Assembly: GCA_016793585.1 (NCBI GenBank)
Contig: JAEUJR010000973.1
Location: forward strand, 1-20,471
Reading direction: 5' to 3'
DNA length: 20,471 bases
Source of the DNA: Archangium sp.
GTDB taxonomy: Bacteria > Myxococcota > Myxococcia > Myxococcales > Myxococcaceae
In this document: positions 1-6,177 of the stretch, piece after piece
Layout: each line of letters opens with the position of its first letter
How positions within the stretch are numbered: position 1 is the stretch's first letter
Translations under genes and position numbers: made by a program
The notes under the pieces: model-generated
Database searches by the model: none
What the model saw: the letters and a program-made list of their open reading frames with translations, nothing else
Told to the model about the DNA's origin: nothing

Positions 1-36
1 GGTGGAGTCGTCGACGACGAGTGCAGTGCGGGCCAT
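1..36 (-). CDS. CheY-like response regulator, N-terminal fragment
   Basis: Only the first 12 codons are in the window. They read MARTALVVDDST, which is the first beta strand of a receiver domain followed by the acidic Asp-Asp pair that binds magnesium. The ATG lies 14 bases after the stop of the STAS gene, and a purine-rich GGAACGGA sits in that gap as a likely ribosome binding site. It is therefore probably the next gene of the same operon. Whether it is a stand-alone CheY or a longer regulator cannot be seen. The phosphorylated Asp, the Thr/Ser and the Lys of the domain lie outside the window. Confidence 0.7.
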   Translation of the reverse strand, partial: MARTALVVDDST

Positions 37-50
37 GGCGGTTCCGTTCC

Positions 51-431
51 TCAGGTGATGGCGCTGGCGAGCGCGGTTCGTTCAAAGAAGTCGTCGAAGG
101 CGGGCGAGCGTTGCCAGCGCACCTCGAGGCGCGCCTCTTTCGCCGACAGCGCGAACGCCACCAGCACCTGGGCAGAGGCCGAGTCGACCACCTGCACCGC
201 CGAGGCGTCGACGACGAGCGGAGCCTTCGTCTTCAGGGCGTCGAGCAGCTGCGTGTGCAGCGCGGTCGCCTGCGACATCTCGAGCCGCTCGACGAGAACG
301 ATGGTGGGCCCCGAAGCTGACATGTGGAGCTGCTGTGCACGAAGGGTGCCCGCTGGTGGATCAGGGACTTCGCGGAGAACGCCGAGCGGGAGCGGGGTCT
401 GCTTTTCACCGGGGTCGATGGTGACTGTCAC
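51..431 (-). CDS. STAS-domain protein, chemotaxis-associated type
   Basis: From about residue 38 to 120 of 126 the protein reads as a STAS fold: a beta strand (GPTIVLVERL), a helix, the strand PLVVDASAVQVVDSA and the helix that normally carries the phosphorylatable Ser. The key stretch is Asp83-Ser84-Ala-Ser-Ala-Gln, close to the DS(S/A)xxQ form of STAS proteins found in chemosensory loci rather than the classic DSSGLG of SpoIIAA. Ser84 is the likely phosphosite (inference). The start is uncertain. A GTG at 431 gives 126 aa with a Pro-rich leader of about 36 residues; an ATG at 323 would give only the STAS core, and neither has a good ribosome binding site. The gene begins 24 bases after the PP2C gene and precedes a CheY-like gene, so it may be a second switch partner of the ATPase or phosphatase. 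Confidence 0.75.
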   Translation of the reverse strand: MTVTIDPGEKQTPLPLGVLREVPDPPAGTLRAQQLHMSASGPTIVLVERLEMSQATALHTQLLDALKTKAPLVVDASAVQVVDSASAQVLVAFALSAKEARLEVRWQRSPAFDDFFERTALASAIT

Positions 432-455
432 GGGCGTGGCGCGAGCCGAATGAGC

Positions 456-1610
456 TCACGCCTCGACGCCGATGAAGGCGACGTCGTCGGCCTGCTCACC
501 ATTGGTGAAGTCGCAGAGCGCCTGCTGCAGCGAGATCATCGCGTCGGAGCAGGTGCGGTGCGCGGCGACCGCCGCCGTGACGCGCGCGAGCCCGAAGAGC
601 TCGCCCGTGGCCGACCTCGCCTCGACGAGCCCGTCGCTCATCGTCCACACGGTGGTGCCCGGCGTCACGGGCACCCGCACCAGCTCTGGCGCGAAGGCGG
701 CGCCTGCGGTGATGCCCAGCGGCAGCGAGCCTGACGCCACCACCCGCACCTCGTCGGGGCGCGCCACCAGCACCTCGGGCAGCCCCGCGTTGACGATCGA
801 CACGGTCGAGCGGCTCGCGTCGAGCTCGAGCAGCGCGGCGGCGCAGAAGAGCGACGCTGGCAAGACGGCCTTGAGCTCGGCGTTGAGGCGCCGCACGACC
901 TGCTCGAGCTCGTCACCGCGCGTGCTCGCCTCGTTGAAGAGCGTCACCGCCGGCAGCGTGCCGAGCGCGCCCGACAGCCCGTGCCCCGCCATGTCGCCCA
1001 ACATCCACCTGAAGCCGCCGCCAGGCAGGTCGATGGCCGCGACGATGTCACCGCTGAGCACGCCGAGCGCCGAGGCCGCGACCGCGACCCGCTCGTCCTG
1101 CAGCGCGCTGCGAGAGAGCAGCCGGTCGAACACCTGGCGCGCCAGCACCTGCTCGGCTTCGGTCTCTTCACGAAAGCGCGTGAGCTCCTGGTTCTGCTCG
1201 ACCAGGCGCTGCTGCATGTCGCGCAGCCGCAGAAACACCTGCAGCTTCGACTCGAAGAGGCGTGGGTTGAACGGCTTGAGCAGGAAGTCGTCGGCTCCGT
1301 TCGACAACGACGTCACCAGCACCGACATCTCGTCGAGGCTGCTGACGAGCAGAATCGGCACGTAGCGCGAGCCCGCGAGCAACCGCATCGCCGCCGCGGC
1401 CTCCGAGCCCGACGCGCGCGGCATCTCGACGTCCATCACCACGACGTCGGGCAGGTCGGCGCCGAAGCGCTCCACGGCCTCGACGCCGTCGGCCGCCTCG
1501 ATGATGTCGTAGCGGCCACGCAGGTTGGCGACGATGAGCCGCCGCGCGACGCGGTCGTCGTCGACGACGAGCACCTTGAGCCGCTTCTCGCGAGCAGGGA
1601 GCGCCGTCAT
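456..1610 (-). CDS. Response regulator with PP2C (SpoIIE/RsbU-type) phosphatase domain
   Basis: This 384-residue soluble protein has two domains. Residues 10-130 form a receiver domain with Asp17-19 for metal binding, Asp60 (VVVMDVEMP) as phospho-acceptor, Ser90 and Lys112 (LLKPFNP). A helical linker at 130-165 is predicted coiled coil. Residues 170-384 form a PP2C phosphatase of the RsbU/SpoIIE group; the metal-binding acids are seen at Asp188 (SGDIVAA), Asp206 (LGDMAGHG), Asp326 (MSDGLVEA) and Asp375-376 (ADDVAFIG). Family knowledge: such proteins remove phosphate from a STAS anti-anti-sigma protein, here under control of receiver phosphorylation. Two STAS genes and an RsbW-like kinase gene lie next to it, which supports that role. 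The ATG overlaps the stop of the ATPase gene by 4 bases, so translation is probably coupled. All catalytic acids appear intact. Confidence 0.92.
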   Translation of the reverse strand: MTALPAREKRLKVLVVDDDRVARRLIVANLRGRYDIIEAADGVEAVERFGADLPDVVVMDVEMPRASGSEAAAAMRLLAGSRYVPILLVSSLDEMSVLVTSLSNGADDFLLKPFNPRLFESKLQVFLRLRDMQQRLVEQNQELTRFREETEAEQVLARQVFDRLLSRSALQDERVAVAASALGVLSGDIVAAIDLPGGGFRWMLGDMAGHGLSGALGTLPAVTLFNEASTRGDELEQVVRRLNAELKAVLPASLFCAAALLELDASRSTVSIVNAGLPEVLVARPDEVRVVASGSLPLGITAGAAFAPELVRVPVTPGTTVWTMSDGLVEARSATGELFGLARVTAAVAAHRTCSDAMISLQQALCDFTNGEQADDVAFIGVEA

Positions 1611-2482
1611 GGCACGTCGACCTCGGCGACGACGACGTTGCCCCGCCCCTCGTAGCGCAGGCGGTCGAAGCTCATGGCCCGCGCGAGGTAGATGCCGCGG
1701 CCGTGCGGCGCCGTGAGATCGGGCGTCGCCGCCAACACCCGCTCGAAGTCGAAGCCGTCGCCTTCGTCACTGACGGTGAGCCTGACGCACCCCTCGAGCC
1801 GCTCGAGCGACGCGTGGGCGACCCGAGACGCGTACGGAGGCAGCGTCGCGCGACGCTCGAGCTCGGCGTGCAGCTGGCCCGACAGCAGCAGCTGCCGCTT
1901 CTCGGCCGCCCCGACGCCGAGCGAGCCGTGCTCGACCGCATTCACGAGCAGCTCGAGAACGCCGCCCAGCCGGCGCGCGCTGTCAGGCATCGCGCCCGAG
2001 AGCAGCGCCGCGAGCGTCTCTGCGTCGTCGAGGCTCTTGAAGCCGAAGCTCGCGCGCTCGAGGCACCGGCCCGCCTGCCGCAGGTCGTTGGGAGGCATGA
2101 GCCGGCGACGCCGCCCCACCGTCTCGTTCACCGCGGCTTCGAGCGCCGAGCCCAGGGCCTCGACCGACAACGACGCCGGCACGCAGCAGAACGCGCCCGC
2201 CTGGGCGCCCCGCCACGACAACGCCTCGGACCACCGCTGCACCACCACCACCACCGCCATCGCCGAGAACGAAGGCAGCGAGGCCTGCACCAGGCACTCC
2301 TCGAGCGGCAGCCCGTCGGCCTCGACCAACACCAGCACCGACGGCAGCTCGTCGCCACGCCCCAGCGCCTCGACCGAGTCGAAGCCGACGATGCGCAGCC
2401 CCGGCACCGAGGGCACACCGGCCCCCACCCACGCCACGAAGGGCTGGTGCAGCACGCCGACGGTCGCGGCAGGAGCGGTCAT
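1607..2482 (-). CDS. RsbW-like ATP-binding protein with degenerate receiver-like N-terminus
   Basis: The C-terminal half of this 291-residue protein is a GHKL ATPase. It has an N-box at about 177-186 (ELLVNAVEHG), a G1 box at 238-243 (SDEGDG) and a G2 box at 260-264 (HGRGI), followed by IYLARAM. There is no histidine phosphoacceptor domain, so it fits the RsbW/SpoIIAB serine kinases that phosphorylate STAS proteins (family knowledge). Residues 1-125 alternate beta strands and helices like a receiver. However, the expected phospho-Asp position reads LVEADGLP without a clear acceptor, and the conserved Lys near FCCVPAS is missing. I infer a pseudo-receiver. The start ATG shares one base with the stop of the upstream STAS gene (TGATG), and the stop overlaps the PP2C gene start, so the three are translationally linked. 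Confidence 0.85.
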   Translation of the reverse strand: MTAPAATVGVLHQPFVAWVGAGVPSVPGLRIVGFDSVEALGRGDELPSVLVLVEADGLPLEECLVQASLPSFSAMAVVVVVQRWSEALSWRGAQAGAFCCVPASLSVEALGSALEAAVNETVGRRRRLMPPNDLRQAGRCLERASFGFKSLDDAETLAALLSGAMPDSARRLGGVLELLVNAVEHGSLGVGAAEKRQLLLSGQLHAELERRATLPPYASRVAHASLERLEGCVRLTVSDEGDGFDFERVLAATPDLTAPHGRGIYLARAMSFDRLRYEGRGNVVVAEVDVP

Positions 2483-2772
2483 CAGTTCACGGTGAACAGC
2501 CGTTGGAAGTTGGCGAGCTTGAGCACCTCGCTCGGCTGCCCCGCGCCGCTGCGAATCACCACGCGGCCAGCGTCGTCGCCCACCTTCTCACGCAGCAGCA
2601 GCAGCATGCCGAGCGCCGAGCTGTCGATGTAGTCGGCCTTGCTCAAGTCGACGACGTAGCGCGCGGGGGCTGGCCCGGCGACCGCGTCCTGGAACTCCTT
2701 GTAGCAGGAGAAGTTGAACTTCCCGCTGATGCGCAGGGTCAGGCCATCGGTGTCTCGGTGAACGTTGATCAT
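2482..2772 (-). CDS. STAS-domain anti-sigma factor antagonist
   Basis: This 96-residue protein is a complete single STAS domain. It shows the strand LTLRISGKFNF, the helix YKEFQDAV, the strand ARYVVDLSKADYID and the switch helix SSALGMLLLL. Asp50-Ser51-Ser52-Ala-Leu-Gly matches the SpoIIAA/RsbV phosphorylation site, with Ser51 the likely phosphorylated residue. It is the expected substrate of the neighbouring RsbW-like kinase and PP2C phosphatase. I chose the ATG at 2772 over longer alternatives because GGAGAGGA precedes it, it overlaps the stop of the MCP-type gene by 4 bases (ATGA), and the STAS fold starts immediately. A start at 2883 would add only a basic, non-conserved leader read from the MCP gene in another frame. 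Confidence 0.92.
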   Translation of the reverse strand: MINVHRDTDGLTLRISGKFNFSCYKEFQDAVAGPAPARYVVDLSKADYIDSSALGMLLLLREKVGDDAGRVVIRSGAGQPSEVLKLANFQRLFTVN

Positions 2773-3656
2773 CTGATCGTCCTCTCCGCTGGGTTGGCAG
2801 GGGTTGCTTCGGGCACGAGCCCGTCGGTCTCTGGCGAAGGCAGCCCGGCGCTGACCGCAGCGTGGGCGACCCACTCGAGCCACAGCGCGCGCACCGCCTC
2901 GAGGCGGCGGCTGGCGGCGTCGAGCAGCTGCGTCACCATGTCTTCGAACTGCAGCGCGCGCACGGTCTCGGTCACCTGCTTCTCGACCTCGACGAGCGAG
3001 CCAGACACGCGGGCGTTCGTGGCGCCGAGCTGCTCGAGGGCGCTGAGCACCTGGCGCTGGGCGTCGAGCGCTCCGTTCATGTCGTGCGAGGCGAGCTGGC
3101 CGACGGTGAGCCGCGACTCGAACAACTGGCCCTGCGTGCGCTCGACGAGGTCGCGAATCTGCGAAGAGAACGAGGTCGCGTCGTCGGCCAGCCCCTTCAC
3201 CTCGTCGGCGACCACCCTGAACGTCATGCCCACGTCGCCCGCGCGGTGGGCCTCGATGCGGGCATTGAGCGCGATGAAGCGCGTCTCTGATGCCAGCGAC
3301 TCGATGCGCTCGAGGTTTCGCATCACCTGCTCGATGTCGACGCTCATCTCGTCCACCCGGGCCACCAGCCGCACGCTCGCCGCGCTCACCTGCACGAGGT
3401 CGCTGACGAACTGCGTGACGATGCCGTTCATGTCGTGAATGAAACCCGAGCGCCCCTGGCCGTCGGCGCCTTCGAGGGTACGAGCGACGGCGTGAAGCTC
3501 TTCCCCCTGCAGCTTCAGGCGCTCGCGAAACTCGTAGAAGTTGCCCGTCAGGCGCGCGACGCCATCACGAACGGCCACCCGCGCAGCGGCAAGGTCTTCG
3601 GAGACCCCGGTCAGGGTTTGACCCACGAGCTGAGCGAGCGTTTCCGAAGAGTTCAT
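2769..3656 (-). CDS. Soluble methyl-accepting chemotaxis-type signalling protein with CheZ-like motif
   Basis: The protein has 295 residues and no membrane segment, signal peptide or recognisable sensor domain. Most of it is long helices. Residues about 115-165 contain the MCP hairpin tip: IALNARIEAHRAG followed by VGMTFRVVADEVKGLADDA, close to the canonical ALNAAIEAARAGE...GFAVVADEVR. This is the region that binds CheA/CheW in true receptors. Near the C-terminus, residues 234-245 read ALQFEDMVTQLL, where Asp239 and Gln243 have the DxxxQ spacing of the CheZ phosphatase active site. The last 30 residues are Pro-rich and probably disordered. It is the first of the tightly packed signalling genes and overlaps the STAS gene by 4 bases. 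A sigma-54-like element lies about 30 bases upstream of its ATG. The input signal is unknown. Confidence 0.88.
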   Translation of the reverse strand: MNSSETLAQLVGQTLTGVSEDLAAARVAVRDGVARLTGNFYEFRERLKLQGEELHAVARTLEGADGQGRSGFIHDMNGIVTQFVSDLVQVSAASVRLVARVDEMSVDIEQVMRNLERIESLASETRFIALNARIEAHRAGDVGMTFRVVADEVKGLADDATSFSSQIRDLVERTQGQLFESRLTVGQLASHDMNGALDAQRQVLSALEQLGATNARVSGSLVEVEKQVTETVRALQFEDMVTQLLDAASRRLEAVRALWLEWVAHAAVSAGLPSPETDGLVPEATPANPAERTIR

Positions 3657-3686
3657 GCTGCCGACCCCGCCATGGGGAAGGCAGTG

Positions 3687-3702
3687 TTCAATCGGAGTGC
3701 CA
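3687..3702 (-). promoter_or_regulatory. Possible sigma-54 (-24/-12) promoter before the MCP-type gene
   Basis: On the minus strand the sequence reads TGGCACT, four bases, then TTGAA, which matches the consensus TGGCACG-N4-TTGCA at 10 of 12 defined positions. The -24 half is nearly perfect. The -12 half has GA where GC is expected, which weakens the call. A start about 12 bases downstream would leave a leader of roughly 20 bases before the ATG at 3656. A match this good could occur by chance about once in the window, so its position in the short gap is the main support. Confidence 0.4.
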
Positions 3703-3719
3703 CGGTGGATCAGCGGGGC

Positions 3720-3971
3720 TCAGCGCGGGCCGGCGTCAGAGCGCTGACGGGCCCCCAACCGAACGAGCACCTGCTGCAGCTCGTCTTGCGAGACCTCGAG
3801 GTGCTCGAGCACACGGCCGTACAACATCGCGGTGGGCACCGCCCGGCCTCCCAGCTCGGCCTGACACGCCTCGAGCGTCGCCAGCACCACGCGCTCGAGC
3901 CGCGTCAGCCCGTCACGCACGTCGGGCAGCGACTCGAGCGAGGGGCGCGGTGCCGGCCTCGACCGTCTCAT
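3720..3971 (-). CDS. Hypothetical small protein, 83 aa
   Basis: I do not recognise a family. The 83-residue protein starts with a basic, Pro-rich stretch (residues 1-11). The rest is predicted mostly helical, with GRAVPTAMLYGRVLEHL and SQDELQQVLVRLGA resembling a small winged-helix or helix-turn-helix unit; this is only an impression. Almost all third codon positions are G or C, which supports real coding. Its ATG overlaps the stop of the 45-aa gene by 4 bases (ATGA), and 63 bases separate its stop from the MCP-type gene. It shares LERVVL and a later VPxA...R(V/L)L pattern with the 45-aa protein, so the two may be diverged copies. Cytoplasmic; function unknown. Confidence 0.65.
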   Translation of the reverse strand: MRRSRPAPRPSLESLPDVRDGLTRLERVVLATLEACQAELGGRAVPTAMLYGRVLEHLEVSQDELQQVLVRLGARQRSDAGPR

Positions 3972-4105
3972 CCCTGCAAGAGACGGCTGACGTCGAAGGC
4001 CACGGGCACGCTCACGTCGTTCGGCGCGTGCCGCGTGTACTCGAGCACCACCCGCTCGAGGTCATGCGCGTTCAAGGCGTCAAGCCACACGGCCGAGGGC
4101 GTCAT
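3968..4105 (-). CDS. Hypothetical very small protein, 45 aa, coupled at both ends
   Basis: This short frame encodes 45 residues starting MTPSAVWLDALNAHDLERVV and ending VSRLLQG. Three things support it. Its ATG shares one base with the stop of the propeller lipoprotein gene (TGATG). Its own stop overlaps the ATG of the 83-aa gene by 4 bases. About 41 of 45 codons end in G or C, as in the neighbouring genes. No signal peptide or membrane segment is visible. LERVVL recurs in the next protein, suggesting a shared fold or duplication. I do not recognise a family. Automated gene finders with a length cutoff may miss it. Confidence 0.6.
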   Translation of the reverse strand: MTPSAVWLDALNAHDLERVVLEYTRHAPNDVSVPVAFDVSRLLQG

Positions 4106-5091
4106 CACGGGCCGCCGTCGGGAACGCCAGCGTCGGGCGCAACGGGCGGGGCGACGTAGGCAGGCTCGATGGCGAGCGGCACCGCGAGCACCGCGTTCGA
4201 GCTGCCCACCGTCTGCCGGTACACCTGGTCGTTGCCACCCTCGTCAGACGAGAAGACGAAGACGTTCGCGTTCAGCCACGCCGGCGCGCTGTCGTTCACC
4301 GCGCCGCTCGACGGGTCGCGTTGGCGCGTCACCATGCGGGTCGCGAGGTCGAGCACGAAGATTCGCGTCACCCCCGTGGCGACGCGGCCATCGAACGCCG
4401 CCCGCTTTCCATCGGGCGAGACGACGATGCGGCTGGCGATGGAGAGCGCCTCGAGGCCGAGCGTGTTGGTGATGGGCGTCGGCGTGCCGCTGGTGACGTC
4501 GACCTTCTCGACCTGCGTCTGCATGAGGCCGGCGTTGCCCGCCGAGACGAGCAGCGACTGCCCGTCGGGGAACCAGCTCGGCGAGGCGTAGGCCAGCGCG
4601 CTGCCGCCGATGACCTTGCGGAAGTTGGAGCCGTCGACGTTCACGACGCCGACGCTCGAGCTCGTGGCGTTCTCGTCGTAGGCAAACGCGATGCGCTGGC
4701 CGTCGGGCGAGAAGACGGGCGTGCGGAAGTTCTGCTGCGTGGCGGTGCTGCGCAGCACCGTCGTCGGCGTGCCCCCGCTGACTGCGACGAGGGCCAGCTC
4801 GGAGTCCTGGCCGAGCTTGCGCGCGAACACCACCTGCCGCCCGTCACGCGAGAACGAGGGCATCGAGACGCCACCCGTCGAGGTGAGCTGCACCGGCGAG
4901 TTCACGTCGCGCTCGTCGGTGACGAAGAGGTTGCGGTCGTCTTTTCGAACCGTCGCGAACCCCGACGTGAACGAGGTGGCCGTGCCGCCGCCCGTGCCAC
5001 CACCACCACCGCCGCCAGGAACGAGGAAGCAGCTCGACAGCCCTGCACACAGGGCCACGACAGCGATGCCAGACTCAAGAGGACGACTCAT
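4105..5091 (-). CDS. TolB/WD40-like beta-propeller lipoprotein
   Basis: From the ATG at 5091 the protein has 328 residues. Residues 1-20 are a signal peptide ending in the lipobox Leu-Ser-Ser-Cys21, followed by a flexible Gly/Thr-rich linker. The remainder consists of repeated beta-propeller blades of the TolB/PD40 kind, recognisable by MPSFSRDGRQVVFAR, PVFSPDGQRIAFAYD, PSWFPDGQSLLVSAG and VVSPDGKRAAFDG. The tail is Pro-rich and ends PDAGVPDGG. I preferred this start to one at 5175 because GGGAG precedes it and the signal peptide starts directly. It probably sits on the periplasmic or outer face of the envelope. The fold suggests protein or ligand binding; no enzymatic residue is evident. Its stop is coupled to the 45-aa gene. 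Confidence 0.85.
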   Translation of the reverse strand: MSRPLESGIAVVALCAGLSSCFLVPGGGGGGGTGGGTATSFTSGFATVRKDDRNLFVTDERDVNSPVQLTSTGGVSMPSFSRDGRQVVFARKLGQDSELALVAVSGGTPTTVLRSTATQQNFRTPVFSPDGQRIAFAYDENATSSSVGVVNVDGSNFRKVIGGSALAYASPSWFPDGQSLLVSAGNAGLMQTQVEKVDVTSGTPTPITNTLGLEALSIASRIVVSPDGKRAAFDGRVATGVTRIFVLDLATRMVTRQRDPSSGAVNDSAPAWLNANVFVFSSDEGGNDQVYRQTVGSSNAVLAVPLAIEPAYVAPPVAPDAGVPDGGP

Positions 5092-5188
5092 CGACGGAAG
5101 CTCCCGTGAACGCTGTGATGCGACGCAGCTGACGCGCCGCGGCCAGCACATGTTCACAAACGGGGCCAGAGGCAAGCCGGCAGAGGGC

Positions 5189-5716
5189 TCACACCCTGCG
5201 AATGCGCACCAGCTCGTTCCGGCAGTTGTTGCACAACTGCATCTGACGGCGCTCGGCCTCGGCGAGGCTGGTGGCGAGCGACATCACGCAGCGCGGGTCT
5301 TCGCAGTACGACAGCCCGACGAGGTGACCGGCCTGGTGCACCGCCTCGACGTACACACGCCGGCGCGCCGACTCGGAGTCACCCTTGATGCGGAAGAGGG
5401 AGAGCACCGACACGTGCGAATCGCGGTCGGCCTCGCCAAAGACGAACGGCGTGTCGGGGGTGAAGAGGTCGCCGTCGGTGACGCCCATGATGTTGAGCGC
5501 GCCCGGGTCTCGAATGGTGAGCAGCCGCCGCATGATGGCGGTCGTGTGGTACTGGTTCCGGTCTTTGTTGAAGGCGTAGCTCGGCGTGCCGAGGTTCACC
5601 TTGCCCAGGTACGTGCCGATGGTGAGGACCTGTTGAATCGGCCCTTCCAATTCGCGCAAAGCCGCTGCCGACACGGAGCCGACCGCGACCAGTTGCAGCT
5701 CCTTCCCCGCTGCCAT
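5189..5716 (-). CDS. Archaemetzincin-like (M54) protein with altered active site
   Basis: The 175-residue protein aligns with archaemetzincins: an N-terminal mixed alpha/beta half (VLTIGTYLGKVN), the middle stretch NIMGVTDGDLFTP with VFGEAD, and the metal-site region. Family members carry HExxHxxGxxHC, then CxM and a C-terminal CxxC. Here the site reads His127-Gln128-Ala-Gly-His131-Leu-Val-Gly134-Leu-Ser-Tyr137-Cys138, with Cys143-Val-Met145 and Cys162-Asn-Asn-Cys165. The catalytic Glu is thus Gln and the third zinc-binding His is Tyr, while the four Cys of the structural zinc site remain. I infer loss of classical peptidase activity. The ATG has a strong GGGGGAGG upstream. No signal peptide, so cytoplasmic. 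It is 97 bases upstream of the propeller lipoprotein gene on the same strand. Confidence 0.85.
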   Translation of the reverse strand: MAAGKELQLVAVGSVSAAALRELEGPIQQVLTIGTYLGKVNLGTPSYAFNKDRNQYHTTAIMRRLLTIRDPGALNIMGVTDGDLFTPDTPFVFGEADRDSHVSVLSLFRIKGDSESARRRVYVEAVHQAGHLVGLSYCEDPRCVMSLATSLAEAERRQMQLCNNCRNELVRIRRV

Positions 5717-5768
5717 GCTGCCTCCCCCAGCCGAAACGTCGTGAAGGACCGCCTGACTCGAAACAGGG

Positions 5769-5796
5769 AGTGTACCGGGTTCGCTCGCGCCGTCAC
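5769..5796 (-). promoter_or_regulatory. Weak sigma-70-type promoter candidate for the archaemetzincin-like gene
   Basis: On the minus strand, GTGACG and TACACT are separated by 16 bases. Each hexamer matches the -35 and -10 consensus at four of six positions. It lies about 50 bases before the ATG at 5716, in the only gap where a promoter for this gene would be expected. The call is tentative because no alternative was scored. Confidence 0.25.
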
Positions 5797-5851
5797 CGGA
5801 GGAAACGCAGGGAAAGGTACGCGGCGCGTTGAGACCTCACGGAATGCTGAG

Positions 5852-5922
5852 CTGGGGCGCGTGGATTCGAACCACGATACTCAGAGTCAAAGTCTGATGT
5901 CCTACCCTTAGACGACGCCCCA
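5852..5922 (-). tRNA. tRNA-Gln (anticodon UUG)
   Basis: The minus strand folds into a complete cloverleaf of 71 bases. The acceptor stem TGGGGCG pairs with CGCCCCA; the D arm is GTCT/GGAC with loop AAGGGTA; the anticodon stem is TCAGA/TCTGA with loop CTTTGAC (anticodon TTG); the T arm is CGTGG/CCACG with loop TTCGAAT. The discriminator base is G. No CCA is encoded (CTC follows), so the end must be added by the CCA-adding enzyme. It decodes CAA and possibly CAG. Confidence 0.96.
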
Positions 5923-6076
5923 AGGTTCAACGACGACGGCCTTCTAGGGCGTTTCCCGACGGCTTTCATCATTCTGATCCGCGCAGTTTCATCGGGTTGG
6001 CGGGGGGTTTCGCAGGCTTTGCGCTCGACTGTCGAACACTCCACGTACTTTCAACACGTTGTCAGCTACAGACGAT

Positions 6077-6092
6077 TGGTACGGGGCTTGGA
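6077..6092 (+). promoter_or_regulatory. Sigma-54-like element inside the hairpin region
   Basis: The plus strand reads TGGTACG, four bases, then TTGGA, which agrees with TGGCACG-N4-TTGCA at 10 of 12 positions. The -12 GC is GG here, a serious mismatch. If used, transcription would start near 6103 and give an RNA of about 75 bases with only the second and third hairpins. It overlaps the first hairpin, so one of the two readings may be wrong. Confidence 0.25.
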
Positions 6093-6177
6093 AGATGAGC
6101 CCCCGGCAGCATCGAACGTTTCGATGCACCCAGACGCGCCGGCTTCCCGCGGGGGTGAAGTCGGCGCGTCTTTTTTT
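6083..6177 (+). ncRNA. Candidate small RNA or attenuated leader: three hairpins ending in a terminator
   Basis: Three hairpins follow each other on the plus strand. The first is GGGGCT/AGCCCC (6083-6088 with 6098-6103) with a 9-base loop. The second is a perfect 8-bp stem GCATCGAA/TTCGATGC (6109-6116 with 6120-6127) with a 3-base loop. The third is the 15-bp terminator stem at 6132-6171 with a run of T. No protein gene lies upstream on this strand; the tRNA runs the other way, so the terminator must end a short transcript. Either this is a free-standing small RNA or the attenuated leader of the beta-barrel gene that starts 66 bases later. The 5' end is not defined. Confidence 0.45.
6132..6177 (+). 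terminator. Strong rho-independent terminator
   Basis: AGACGCGCCG (6132-6141) pairs perfectly with CGGCGCGTCT (6162-6171). The stem continues through one G-U pair into CTTC/GAAG, giving about 15 bp, closed by a 10-base loop and followed by seven T (6171-6177). This is the clearest intrinsic terminator in the window. It faces the start of the beta-barrel gene, not the end of any protein gene. Confidence 0.88.

Noticed and set aside
1692..2632. Two long plus-strand frames opposite the RsbW-like and STAS genes
   Set aside because: They mirror minus-strand genes with intact ATPase and STAS motifs and have no ribosome binding site or domain of their own.
5793..6044. Open frame of 83 codons on the minus strand across the tRNA region
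   Set aside because: It reads straight through the tRNA-Gln gene, so it cannot be a real protein gene.
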